From positions 140,230,858 through 140,294,857 of the forward strand of contig NC_067282.1 in assembly GCF_020740795.1 (NCBI RefSeq): 64,000 nt of DNA, in the 5' to 3' direction. This DNA comes from Apus apus (Eukaryota > Chordata > Aves > Apodiformes > Apodidae). Shown piece by piece: positions 25,801-37,830 of the stretch. A program made the translations under genes and the position numbers. The notes under the pieces were generated by a model. That model worked only from the letters and a program-made list of their open reading frames with translations, had not been told where the DNA came from and did not search any database. Positions within the stretch are counted from its first letter, which is position 1. Every line of letters starts with the position of its first letter.

Positions 25801-28800
25801 TTTTGGTCAGCTTTCTATTTTGAGCTGACCAAAACAGCTCAAAACACATTAATCCCCTGGGGCAAAGCACACATCAAGGTTTAAAAGAAAAAGCATTTTG
25901 GAGCAGTCCAAGCACACACAAAAATGCACTTCATTATACAGTGTTGGCCCAGCTCTGCAATTGAGGAAGGGATGACACCACCCATGGAGCCTGGATCAGC
26001 TCCCTCTCCTCAGGGTTTGGCTTATCTTACAAATATAAAATTATTTTCCTGACCAAAACAGGCAACAGAAACCTTTTAAGTTCTGTTCTCCCTTTCCAGT
26101 CCTCACTTCATTGCTTAATGCTCTCTTACCCCACAAAAAGTATTTTCTCACTGAGGCTCTCTCAGCCCTTTCTAGGAAACAACTCCTCTCTGGAGGACCT
26201 CAGCCAGGTTTGATGATGGAGCAAGGCTAGCAGCTCCTTGGACCTCTAAGGGACATATCATCAGTTATACTTCTCTTTTGGGGAAATCACTGATGCAGCA
26301 GGGGATTCAGCAAGGGAACAGAAAGGGCCAAAATGCTCCGTTTCCACTCGAATCTTTAGGTATTGGCACTCACTGAACAGCTGGCAGAGATGCTGCACAG
26401 TGCTCAGGGCAGCTGGGGCTGTACCCAAGCCTGTCTTCATGGGGACATGGACTGGGTCCCCTCAGCCACTCACCTTTGCCAGCCAGTGTCCTGGCAACAC
26501 GTAAAATTTTGACAGGATTCTTCAGGCCACACTCTACCACGGGCAGCTGCTGGATGCAGAGATGTTCTTGCTCCTTGTCAAGGTTTCTACTACCACTTTA
26601 TCTCCAAGACTGCATTTCATCCACATCTTGTGTGTACTGTACCCTCCAACCTGTGGAAAGTTAACAGGAGCAAAATTCACATGAAGTGTCTTCCTGAGGG
26701 CCCATTTTTTGATTCAAACACAAATTTAAGCAGTACTGGTTAGCTCTGAGCACTCTCAGGCAGACCCTTCTGTCTCAGCAAGCCTCTTTCTTACAAAGAA
26801 AATCATTAAACTTTTTCTTCATTTGGCATTTTTTATTTTGCCCCCAAATGTGGCTTCAGGAAGGGCTGATGAATCACTTCAACATTTCAAACAATCAGTT
26901 TTGGATGGAGATCAAGCAAGAACCTGTATGGTAACTCATTGGAAAGGTTATTGATGATGACAGGCAGATGGTTACAGAGAAAGACTAACATCAGCGTTAC
27001 CTCCAGCGTCTTGACCCTGGTGACCTATGAAGCAGCGTTTTATGTGACCATCAGCTTGATCAAGAAGAGGATCAGATATGTTCATCCTATGAACAAAATA
27101 CTTTGGAAAACAGCTGTAATACTTACTGTCCTTTGATCTCTCTGCTGCCTCCCAGTATGCTTATTGCTACTTTAAATCAATCCCCTGGTGACTTCTCAGG
27201 GAAGGGGGAGACCATTTTCCAATAGCCAGCATGTTACACAGATGCCCTGCACATTTCTGATTATTAAACACCATCTAGTGCATTTATTTTCCAAGAGGGA
27301 GTCCTGGGTGTCCCTGTAAATTATGGCTGAGGTAACCACATTTCTGCCTGTGTAAGAATTTCCATTGCCATCCAGTGGGAAAAACGCCTCTTCACTTCCC
27401 CTCTGCAGGCCTGCAGAGAAGTGCAGCTGGCACTGCAAAGTGGCATCTTGACTCCTGCCCGGGACGAAAGGGAATGATCCCTATATATGGTCTGAAAAGT
27501 GACTTGGGAACTTGCATGAGGTAAGGGCACGGTCCTCCGCTGGCACACTTTATTATTACATGGATAAAGCTTCTCTAAGCAGTAGCAATGAAAAGAAAGA
27601 ATTACCAGAAATATTTCCAATTAAAAGTTCAGGAAAAAAGTTTTTAGATTTTTTCAGTCTTTTGGAAATGTTTTAAATATTTGAAGCCTCCCTCAAATTA
27701 TGCACTAGATAAGAAAATAGTAAGAAAGTACAAGGATTTGGACCAATTAGGGTCTGTAACAGAACTTTTATAAGCCATTTGTCATCACAGTATTTTTTGA
27801 AACCTTCCCTCTCATCACTTCCCACAGAGAAGCAGAGACATCACACTTTACAGATGTTCCCTTTCTAATTCTTTAACTTTGTTTCTTTGGTGTTCCTGGC
27901 AGCGGCAAGTGTAGACACAGCACTGGTTTGGATTTTAGGGCAGTACCTCCATTTTGCACGGATTCACCTCTTGCATTTGAGGGCATTGCACATCCAATAA
28001 TCTGCAAGGCCCAGGCTATTGTCCTTGCCTTGCAAGGAACCAAAGGCAAAGGGCACAGAACAGGACAGTCTGGCATCAGCCAGATGGTGCTTTCATCAAT
28101 CCAGAGATTCTCTCAGCTCTCCGCAATGCAAAAAGGAGGAGGTGGGATAATATGATGGTCAGAGCACTGAAGTAAAAGGAAGAAGCAAAGATCCTCTCCT
28201 CAAGTACTCCCTCACTGTTCCTTTGTAAATAAACAAACATGTTAATAAAGGAAGAGTAAACATTCAAAATGCACTTTGCAACCAGCTTAAGAAAGCTGTA
28301 GACAGAGACAGGGTCTATGGAAGCCAAGACACACAAGAATCATGATACAAAGAGAAGTGCTGGAAGGAAAAAAAAAGCAGTGAAACATAAGATGGCAGAG
28401 AGAACCAGAAACTGAATCAAGATTAGAAAACATTTTTATTATACTTGGCATTAATAACACAAGTCCTCTAACTGTGGCTAAGATGTAGAAGGAACATCTG
28501 TAATTCTCCATTGTATATTAATTTAACATCAAGAAAAAAAGCAACACTCTGGGAACACGATGCCCCTTCGCTGCCAACTGCCTGCTGTGCCAGCATGGCT
28601 ACTTGCCCTCCTCACCCCGGTCCTGGTCAGGAATGCTTTTACAAGAGGGTCCGTGAGGTCTGGGGCTGGAGCTCATCGTACCATGAGGCCTTTGAGAAGG
28701 GAGAAGCTGACGTCCTTCCCTGGGGACAAGCTCCTGTTGATAGGGGGGACAGCCCCTCTCCAGTGAGGGGCTGGAGACACAACTCCATGACACAGGTTGC

Positions 28801-28819
28801 AGGCTTTCAGTTTTAGAAA
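22883..28819. other. Non-coding stretch leading to the CpG island
   Basis: Only short unrecognised frames are present. A modestly GC-richer patch with a few CpGs lies at 25690-25800 but is too sparse to call an island. Sequence becomes steadily GC-richer from about 28550 towards the island. Confidence 0.6.
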
Positions 28820-29390
28820 CAGTCCCTTCCTCCGCGGGGGGCAACACGCCACCAGCACCGAGCAGCACCCAGCAGAGAGATGCGGGCTCACCGGGGCATC
28901 CATGAGTTGGGCGCCGGGGTGGTTCCAGGCGCGCTGGGGAAGGCCTGCCGACAGCAGGAGCAGAGAGCAGCAGCGGGACACCCCACCCCCCTTTCACCGC
29001 GGGGCACCTACTTCGGAGTGCGCCCGGCAGCAGGGCTGAGGTGATGGCCCAGTCAGCAGCCTGTGACTCCTGGCGCCCCGAGAGAGACGCTCCTTCGCTT
29101 TGATCCCCGAGGCTGCTGGAGACAGTCTGCGATGACTCAGGAATGGGGTTTGCGTCGATAGCGCTTGCGGTGAAAGGATTTCTAGCTGTACAGGCTAAAT
29201 CATTACCTTGGCATTTCCCCCCGCCAGAAGGGCAGGCCTCTGCTGCTACAGCCAGTGGAGTTGAGAAAGAGGAGAGGTGGTGGTGCCGCCAGATGTGGGA
29301 GAATGCAAGGAAGAAGGGAAGGACGAGGAGGATGCAGCCTTTGGGACGGGAAGAAGCAGCGGCGACTGCCCCCAGGGCCTGCATCTGCTG
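28820..29390. promoter_or_regulatory. CpG-rich segment, candidate promoter (possibly CALD1)
   Basis: About 28 CpG dinucleotides fall within 28825-29190 by eye, against almost none in comparable stretches nearby. GC content rises sharply with motifs such as CCGCGG, GGCGCC and GGCGCGC. This is the only such segment in the window. It lies about 24 kb downstream of the BPGM stop on BPGM's strand. Human CALD1 follows BPGM in the same orientation, so this could be its distal promoter and first exon. A possible minus-strand donor CCCCG followed by GTGAGC lies at 28891-28890. No TATA box and no recognisable protein is visible. Direction and gene identity are inference; a lncRNA promoter is equally possible. 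Confidence 0.5.
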
Positions 29391-32300
29391 TAAAGCTGCT
29401 GCTGTGCACCCCAGTCACAAACAGCCTGAGACAGCTGCACCTTCCCCATGACTGGCTTCTCAGTTCTGCTAGCCATGCAGTAGCCACCTGCTGAGCTCAG
29501 GCCACTGTCTCATGCCATGTCACCATCAGAGCTACAAGTAGACCTTCTTTTTGCTGTGAAAATGCACTAGTGATCATTGTCTCAATTGTGAAGGGTGCAG
29601 CAGCCCCCACAAAGGCGCCATGTCAAGATCCACTGCTGCCTGCAACATGTAATACCTTCACTAAATAGGAGTATCACAGCTTTAAAGATTATTTTGTCTT
29701 CCTGAATCACACAGAGTCTGACTGGCAAACTGAAGAACCTCTCTTTAGTACGCACAGAGACTTTCCCTTTGTGTTTCCATCTTCCCAAGAGGCTGCAAAG
29801 CGTGAGATCCCAAAGTCACAACATTTTCATGCACAGATTATCAGTCGACAGCCCAGAACTTTGCCAACCTGGGCATCATGGAGGGAAACCCGCAGCTGAA
29901 CAAAGTTGTAACAGCCATTACTGCTGCACTTCCACTTGGTAAAAGAGATTCCTTGCAGGGGGATCCTTCGGTGTAAAACACGCTAAAAAGGAGAGGGGGT
30001 TGGCTTTTAATGTTTCACTTACAAGGAAAAGCTTTGACCACTTTGCGCTTCAGGGCTCAGTAGGCAAATTCTGGACGACAGCTAACCAGGTAGGTGATGA
30101 GTATTCTCACCCCTCTCTTTCTCTCTCCTCCCCAGTGGAGCAATAGCTGATGTAGGATCCTGCACAGTGTTTGAGCAGAGGTTTGACAAATGCAGGGCCT
30201 AGTACATAACAGAGACTTTCAAGTGGTTGTGCTGATGCAGTAATTTCATAGTTTGCTCAGTTCCAGACTTTAACCTCGGTGCCAAGAATCAATGCCATAT
30301 AAAAATGAAAAGTCTGAAATAATTTTAAAATACACACAGAGAGAGAAATGCAATACAAAATACAGCTAAAAATAAAAGAGCAAAAGTAAGCAAATAAGGA
30401 ATACTCAAAATGAGCATGACAGTTTCCTCTGGATCAAAATTAAATCTTAGTTACCACCCAGTCTAGCAAACCTGGAGTGAATCTGGAAGACATTAAAGAT
30501 CTGGAATAAAAAAATACAGAGTTGAAAAATTTTATTTAAGCTTGGCTACTAATTAAAATAAACTGTAAAAATAGCAGCAATGAGTTGCCAATATTATTTG
30601 TACTTTTATACTGCTTCCAAATACCCTGGGCAGAGTTGCACTGTTTAGTCCTTTGAAAGAGTACAAGAGTTGAATAAAAATGCATAATCAAGTTTAAGAC
30701 TTTAGAAACAGTGCACAGGAATAAAACACTCCAGTGCATGTTCTCAAGCTTAAAAGCCAAGTATCAATTGCATTACCCTTGCTGCTTTCAATGATCATCA
30801 TGGTACTACCTTGATCTCAAGAAGCAGCAGCAGTGGGGCAGCTCTGGAAGCAGGGACAAGCCGGGGGCCACTCCCATGCAAGCTGTGCCCTCACCAATCC
30901 CAGGGCACTGACCAAAATGGGCAGGTCTAGGGGCTATTAACTAGGTCCACTTACAGCCCCAAGCAAGGTGAGAGATCAGCCAAGGCTGGGTCTGTGCAGG
31001 GATGTTAAGGATACCAGAAAATAAAAGTACCTGGGTTTTTTTCTTCTTTGTTTTAAAAGCACTATCTGAAACAAGCTGAGTCCTGCCAATTTGCTGTAGA
31101 CAATTCGGACTGTGACTCCATCAGATTAGACAAGATCAGAGATAGCAGGATGGAGTCCTGCTGAGAGGTCTCCCAGAGGAAATTCAAGCACTGGCAAACC
31201 CAGTGGCAATGATCCACCAGACAATCCAGATCAGAAGTCCAAAGAGCTTCTTACAGCTAGGAGATTGGGTCCTTCACATGAGATTGAAGATTGAACACGT
31301 GGTCTATGAAAAGATCCCCTCAGACATTCTGTGGCAAGAGGAATCTTTGCCTAGTTCCCATTCCCCCACAGCAGGACTCCAGTCAGCACGAGACACAGAG
31401 CTCCCAAGTTGCTGCTTGATTTTCAGTGGGACTTGCATTTCAGAGCAACTGACCTAATTTCTCTCTTCCTTAATTATTTTTGGTATTTTCCCTTTATATA
31501 TGACACATCCAATTTAGCTCATGCTGAAAAGATTATATGAACAGCCTCCTCAGATGGTGTCTTGGCATTTCCATTTCCAGGTCAAAATATCAGCTAAAAT
31601 GGTCTCAAGTTGGTCTACAGGGCAGGTTTGATTCCTGGTTCATCCAATTGCATTCACAGGGAAGTAAACGTCCTTCAACATAAAACCAAGAAACCAGATA
31701 TTTAAAAAAACTGATCAGATGATTGACTCATTTTTACTTATGAAAATACTGTATGGTTTGAAAACTTTGACATTGAAAAATGGAGATTGAAGAATCTTTT
31801 GCCTTTGACAAAATACTTGCTCTCTTGTACATTAGCTATCCCAAACATCTGCTCAGTAGCTGCCACCCCACTGCAGCATCGTGCTTTCTTCTCCACAGGA
31901 ACTCTGCAAATTCACTGCCCTTTTCTTGTAATCCATCTTTCTCATTACTTCTGTCAAGGAAACACTTGAGCTTCTTTAATTCACCCACATTTTCCCAGGC
32001 ACAGCTAAAAGCCTTTGGTTGTGTTCACGACAGGAAATGCCTGGCTATCTGTTGGGAAAACTGATGAAATAAATACCAAAAGATTCTAGGACAGTTTTTG
32101 GTCTTTTAAAAGCAGTTTTTAGTCCAGTCATATTGTCCTGTTTTCTCAATACAATCAGAGCATCTTTGACCTTTGTCTGAACACCATGGCAACAATTAAA
32201 AACCCTACTGAGGGCAGCAGTGGACACAAATAGCACAGATTTTCACAGGGTTCCCATCAACTCCTGTACTTCAGCAGAAGGTTCTGGCAGACAGGTATTT

Positions 32301-32940
32301 TGAAGACTTCTCCTTGTTGTTCTTCACCAAAATATATCCTTACCTCTTCCATGGGGTCAAAATTCAGCAGTCAGTTACTTTGTTTTACACTGCCTGTCTT
32401 TTCCTCTCAGAATGCATTTAGTACTGCCTCACAGGAAAAATAATTATTGATTGTCAGATTTCTGCAATTTCTAATTAATCCAGAAGTTTTCCCCATTTTG
32501 CATTCCTTCCCTCTGCTTTTCTGTATCGATTCCCTAGCTCTGGAAGACACATCCTGAGCAGATTTTCTGATTGCCCTTAGGCAGATTTCTGATTTTTGTT
32601 ATCTTTTTACCTCCAAATGTTATTCTGCTTACTAGGTCAGATGTGAAACTATGAAGTTTTTTATGACAGCATTAAAGACAGGATGGTTGATGACAGTCCA
32701 TAGGTAAGAAAGCAGAGACCCCCGAATCGGGCTCATATAACACAAGGATACATAGGATGAGAACATGGCATTTTCACTGTGAGCTGTGAAGGTCATGCAA
32801 GGCCACAAAACCTTCTAAGTAAGTGAAAAAGCTATGATTCTTAAAAATAATAAGTAATTATCTCCTTACCACTGTGATGTCCACAGGGACTGTATCACTC
32901 ACAAATTAACTAGGCCAGCTCATAGATAAAGCACTGAAGT
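29391..32940. other. Non-coding stretch on the BPGM side of the CpG island
   Basis: GC content falls back within about 150 bases. A CT-rich run lies at 30108-30134. There is no recognised gene or repeat. If the island fires along the minus strand, this stretch holds its upstream region. Confidence 0.55.
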
Positions 32941-33517
32941 GATCAGCAGGGCGAGAGAGGTGATTCTGTCCCCCTACCCTTCTCTGGTGAGTCTGCACCT
33001 GGAGTACTGTATACTGCTCTAGAGCCCTCAGCACAGGAAAGACATGGAGCTGTTGGAGAGGGTCCAGAGAAGGGCGACCAAGATGATCAAAGGCCTGGAG
33101 CATCTCTGCTACGAAGACAGGCTGAGGGAGTTGGGGCTGTTCAGCCTGGAGAGGAGAAGGCTGTGGGGAGACCTTATAGCAGCCTTCCTGTACCTGAAGG
33201 GGCTACAGAAAAGCTGGGGAGGGGCTTTTCACCAGAGAGCATAGTGATAGGACAAGGGGTAATAGTTTTAAACTGAAAGAGGGGAGATTTAGGTTAGACA
33301 CCAGGAAGAAATTCTTCACCATGAGGGTAGTAAGGCACTGGAATAGGTTGCCCAGGGAGGCTGTAGAAGCCCCCTCCCTGGAGGTGTTTAAGGCCAGGCT
33401 GGATGAGGTTTTGTGCAGCCAGATCTAGTGTGCCATGTCCCTGCTCATAGGAGGGGGTTTGGAACCTGATAATCTTTAAGGTCCCTTCCCACCTTAACCA
33501 TTCTATGATACTATGAC
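32941..33517 (+). mobile_element. CR1 LINE 3' part, plus sense, with intact terminal tail
   Basis: Sense CR1 sequence runs from GATCAGCAGGGCGAGAGAGG to the 3' tail ATTCTATGATACTATGA, close to the canonical CR1 terminal repeat. The frame at 33044-33244 keeps the ORF2 pattern [20 protein letters not shown] and [17 protein letters not shown] stop and frame changes follow. It is the most complete CR1 3' end in the window and so probably one of the younger copies. Confidence 0.94.
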
Positions 33518-34357
33518 TTTATGCTTCTAATGGCTAGAAGTAATAAAAATAACTATTTAAAATGGAAGAAGCCAAGAAGCACCACCAATCTAGAGCTGCA
33601 TGGTAAGACAAACCAGCTGCCTTACCTGAAATTTGGCTAAGGCAGGACTCCAGGACAAACACTGCAGCAAATGTCATCTAGGTATTACTCAGCACTTGCT
33701 GCCAAGATCTTGGCTTTTCATGTCTCCAGAAAAGCAGGATTTTAACACTCGGTTACAGTCAATAGTGATAGATGTGATAGACACACACTGCAATGTACTG
33801 GACTGAGACATTTCATTCAGCACGGTCCTGGGAGACCTTCAGGCCAACACTGGACCAGTGGACCATAAGACCATCAGACTTACACCAGGGAGGCTCCCAG
33901 AGCTGCATTGTGTGCTGGGAATGAGGGAAGGTACATAAGGAAACAGACTCACTTTACATTGCTTCCAAGCCTTGCACCCCAGAATTTAGAAAAACTGAAT
34001 CTTATTGATGCTGTGCAAAAGAGTTATTCCAAGGATATTTAATAGCACAGAGGGAACAACTGGATCAGGCCCTCTATAGGTGGCTATATGAGTTGCTCAT
34101 TGTTACACTGGCATTTAATGCTGGACCAATAAAACAAGGCAGTCAAGGCTACGTAAAAACATGGAGAGAGTCTAAGTCCTGTATAACTTTGGCCTGAACA
34201 GGCAACAAAACAGTACTGACCTCTTTTTATGGGGGTTTTGGTGGGTGAAGGGAACTTTCCTTATTACATATTTTAAAAAAAAAAAACAAAACTGTTCTCA
34301 TAGCAGAAAATTCTGTTAGCCATAGAAGTCCTGTGTCTTCATCCTGTATGTTTTCAG

Positions 34358-34405
34358 AATATATATTTTAATATATATTTAATATATTGTGTATATATAT
34401 ATATT
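34358..34405. repeat. AT-rich dinucleotide repeat, (AT/TA)n
   Basis: Alternating AT blocks (ATATATATTT, TATATATATATAT) are interrupted by TTTA and GTG. It is self-complementary and can form cruciforms, but otherwise is an ordinary microsatellite. Confidence 0.85.
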
Positions 34406-35538
34406 ACAGGAGCTTAACCTAACTCAGAATGTAATAACGGGAGTTTTCAAATAAAATTAGGAAACTTCTACCCAAAGAAAATGGCCCGTACTGTGCAGTC
34501 AAGTGTCCCTGCTGTTACCATGCTACATAGCCACCACATCTGTTTGAAATATGCACATCATGTTGTCACCACTCCATAAACCACATGCATGCTCAGACAG
34601 AGCAAACAGGTCTCAGTCGTGTTGCTTCCAGCCTGATCATGCATGGCCAGGGGCTCAGGTGATGCAGGCTGAGCCCAGCAGCAGTTTCGGGCACCCTTCC
34701 AGTAGTGTCACCTCACTGGCCACAGCCACCAGCTGAAGCCAGGACAATGGGGACAGAGAAAGAAGGCTGTGATACCCAGCAGGTACAAGCCAGAGAAAGC
34801 AGCAGACTTTATCTCTGCAGAGAAAGCAGTATGGTGAGGATGGTGACCAGTATAGGTCAGGCTGTGGGGTGCACCAAGTGGACTTGCTGGATCTCTGGGT
34901 CTCACCCAGAACCGATTGGAAAGTTTTGTTCCATGACTATCGAAGAGAATCCCAAAAACAAACTCATTTTAAAATGACATGGCCTCTTCTCTCCCCTCTC
35001 CTCCCCCCCCTTCTTTCTGCTTTACACTCCCAGTATTAATGAATGTATTTTGGAAAGAGGGAGAAAGGAAAGGGGGAATATGGCATGAGATGTGTCTGGC
35101 AAGGGTTAGGCAAGATGGTCTCAGAAGCAGAAGACAAGGCAGGACAGAGAGGGAATATGCAAATTTTGACCTCTGAGCTTAACAGGGGTTCAGCAGGCAC
35201 CAGAGTGTCCTCCTGAGCATCTCTGTGCTCTTCTCTCATCAATGCCCAGTAGGATGTGGCCCCTGACATAGGCCTCAGAGATGGCTTTATTGCATCAAAG
35301 ATTTGTGAGCTGGTGCCCTTGTGTTCCTTCTTCTATAAAAGAGGAATGTGTTTTGGCTGCTGAACAAGAACAGTAAAGATGGCTTGTAACAGATACAGTT
35401 AAAGTACTGAAACCAACTTTTTCCATTTTATCTCTTAACCCCCCACCTCCACTTTTTTCACATAACAAATAAATCCACCTACAGAATATAAACACAAATA
35501 AATTTTCATGTGAAAGTTCATTTTTAAAAAGAGAAAAA

Positions 35539-35577
35539 AAAAACCCAACAACAAACAAACAAAACACACCAAACCAG
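35539..35577 (+). repeat. A/C-rich low-complexity stretch
   Basis: Repeated AAC and AAAC units such as CAACAACAAACAAACAAAAC follow a poly(A) run. It is simple sequence with no gene content. Confidence 0.8.
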
Positions 35578-36586
35578 TCTTTTTTCAAAAGAATTTAAAA
35601 GACACATCAATCAGCAGCTGTAAGCTAAAATCACTGTCATTCTTACTTTCACAAAAAAAATCAAACGTAGAATCTTTCTAAGTAATTCCCATCTTTGCAT
35701 AGGTCAAATTCATAAATCATGCTATATTTCCCCAGGTCCCCCTCCATAGCCAAAACTAAGCCAGGATGAGCAATAATTTTACTCACTAGATGGAGCAAGA
35801 GTACATAGACAGTAGAAAACATGCCAAATTACTGCAATGTGAGTCTCAGAACTGGGACAGCACAATTTTATTTGCAAGCCTAAGAAAACCACCAACACAG
35901 TTCTTGTCTGTTAGACTTATTCCAGCAATGTCAGTGTCACACTTAAGTAGCTGAGCAATGCTAGGAAATTACGGGGAATTCCCTGGGTAATACTGATATG
36001 GTGAAGGTCTTCAAATGGAGAAGGCTCCTGCCACCCATTTCTTTCTTAGTTCCCACTGTCAGGAGTGCTGCTATTGGGAGCTTCAAGTGACCTTTACAAA
36101 CACACTCCTACTGGCTTTGTTTCACGAGGAACAGTAATTTTCAGTGGAGAAAGCACTTTGCTCGTTCAGAGCAGACCTGCTGTACCAGGCTTTCTCCCTT
36201 TAAGCTGTTACTGGTACAGGGACACCTCACATACTGCAACATAATGTCAATAAGCTACTTTGGTTTTTGGGATGAAGGCATGAAAAGCACCCCTGTGTAG
36301 CGGTTGTTGGTTCTCCCTTGTAGGAATAAATTACACTTTCAGTCATTAATAAAAGTCATCCTGCATATTACTAGCACAGATGATCTAGCATGGAGTGCCA
36401 TCAGTTCAGAGAGAGCTAGGTAAGAAAGCTGGAGAAATGCAGTCACTTGGGATAGGAGCTACTGATGCTGGAGTGAGATTTTCCGCAGGTTGTCTGGCAG
36501 CTTTAGGTTAGCATAGGTAGTTAAAGCCACTGCTGGGGCTTATTCCTGTTTTCCCACAGTGTTAGATCTATGGCAAAGTGTCGTGG

Positions 36587-37830
36587 TTTAACTCCAGCCA
36601 GCAACTAAAACTCACACAGCTGCTCACTTACTCCAGCTCCAGCAGATTTACTGGGCACCAAAGCCAGCTCAGATTGGGTCACTTCTGCACTTGCACTGCT
36701 TCTTCTAAGGTGTCCTGGTTCCAGCCAGGATCAAGCCAATTTTCCTTTTATTTTTTTTTTTCCTTTAGAGAACTCTCTTCTAACTAGCAGCAAGTTATCC
36801 ATTGGTTCATGTGGTTCCTGCTATAGTAATTCCTTGAACATGCAATTCAAATCATGGGTTACAACAATTTAAAGGTATATCCATTACATGCCGCATTCCT
36901 GGCTCCTTTGGATGAGGCCTTAAGCTTTAACTTTGTATTGAATTCTTCCTCTTGTCTCTGGCTTGGCTAGCAGCACAAGGTTCCTGCTATAATACCTTTG
37001 AGGAATGGCAGTCACAGCAGTGGTGACATACACTATCATGTAACACTGCCATCGTACAACTCAAATTATGGATTATTTTCACTTAGGATTAAAACACCTT
37101 GAGGTACACATTGGACTCCCCCATCCTTCTGCATCACCCACTAAGTGCGCTTAGGTCCCTCTGAGCAAAAAAATCCCACAAATAAGTTTACCCTTTCCTG
37201 ATGGACAAATAACCCAGACTGTTTTTCCCCGATAGTTCCTTGTATGTACTACAAGGGTCTTACCTCCTACAACAGAGCACAGAGTTTTTGACTGGGCAGG
37301 GTCAGGTCCACTGGCAGACCCTCTAGTATTAACTCTCCAAGAGGCTTCTGCCAAACATGTATCCCCGTGCTGGAATGTCCCAGCATCCATTGCTCTCAGT
37401 GTAGTTTTTAGCAGTCCATTGTATTATTCCATTTTCTCAGAGGCTTGTGCAAGGCAGGGAATGGGACACACCTAGTCAGTGCCATGCTCCTTTGGCCCAG
37501 GTGTTTATGAGGTTATTTCAGAAATTAGTCTTGTTGTCTGATTCAATTATTTTGGGGTGCCTAGTCATCGTAAAGCTTGCTTTTCAAGGACCAAGATAGT
37601 ATAACAGGCATGGGTCACAGGGTATGCTTCCAGGATCAGTTGCATGTTGTGTAGAGGGGACCCTCCCTTTGAAGACGCAGCCCAGCACAGGCAAACAAGG
37701 TGCCAAAAGGAGATGTTCCTCAGTACTTCTGAAGCGGCTTCATATGCCTTAGAAACATACAAAGGAACTTCATAGTAATAATTATTGGCCTTGTTATCAA
37801 CTTCTGCTGAACGCGTCTGCCACTAAAAAA
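36587..37830 (-). mobile_element. Decayed endogenous retrovirus fragment with integrase remnants and LTR-like ends
   Basis: Minus-strand frames between about 37830 and 37150 show pieces of a retroviral integrase. They include the block around the second catalytic aspartate (ESDN) and the downstream NGLLK block, followed by the C-terminal part ending about 37150. The frames are broken by in-frame stops, including one between those two blocks, and by at least one frame change, so nothing functional is encoded. The block order resembles ERVL-type elements. At the low-coordinate end the plus strand reads TGTCGTGGTTTAACTCCAGC at 36587, matching an LTR terminus. A second LTR-start-like sequence, TGTCCTGGTTCCAGCCAGG, lies at 36711. 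Between 36.8 and 37.1 kb two stretches sharing GGTTCCTGCTATA suggest a local duplication. Confidence 0.75.

Larger units (their letters stand above)
33518..36586. other. Non-coding stretch
   Basis: It contains the AT microsatellite at 34358 and the A/C-rich stretch at 35539. Frames are below 100 codons and unrecognised. Confidence 0.6.

Noticed and set aside
28599..29384. 261-codon minus-strand open frame
   Set aside because: It coincides with the CpG-rich segment, where stop codons are rare by composition. The translation is Pro/Ser/Gly-rich with no domain or conserved pattern, and other frames there are also long.
29426..29476. Short minus-strand peptide MASRTEKPVMGKVQLSQ, faintly like the alternative N-terminus of non-muscle caldesmon, which also ends LSQ
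   Set aside because: Similarity is limited to a few residues. The base pair after the CAG codon is GC in a poor context, not a GT donor, so it does not behave as the expected exon.
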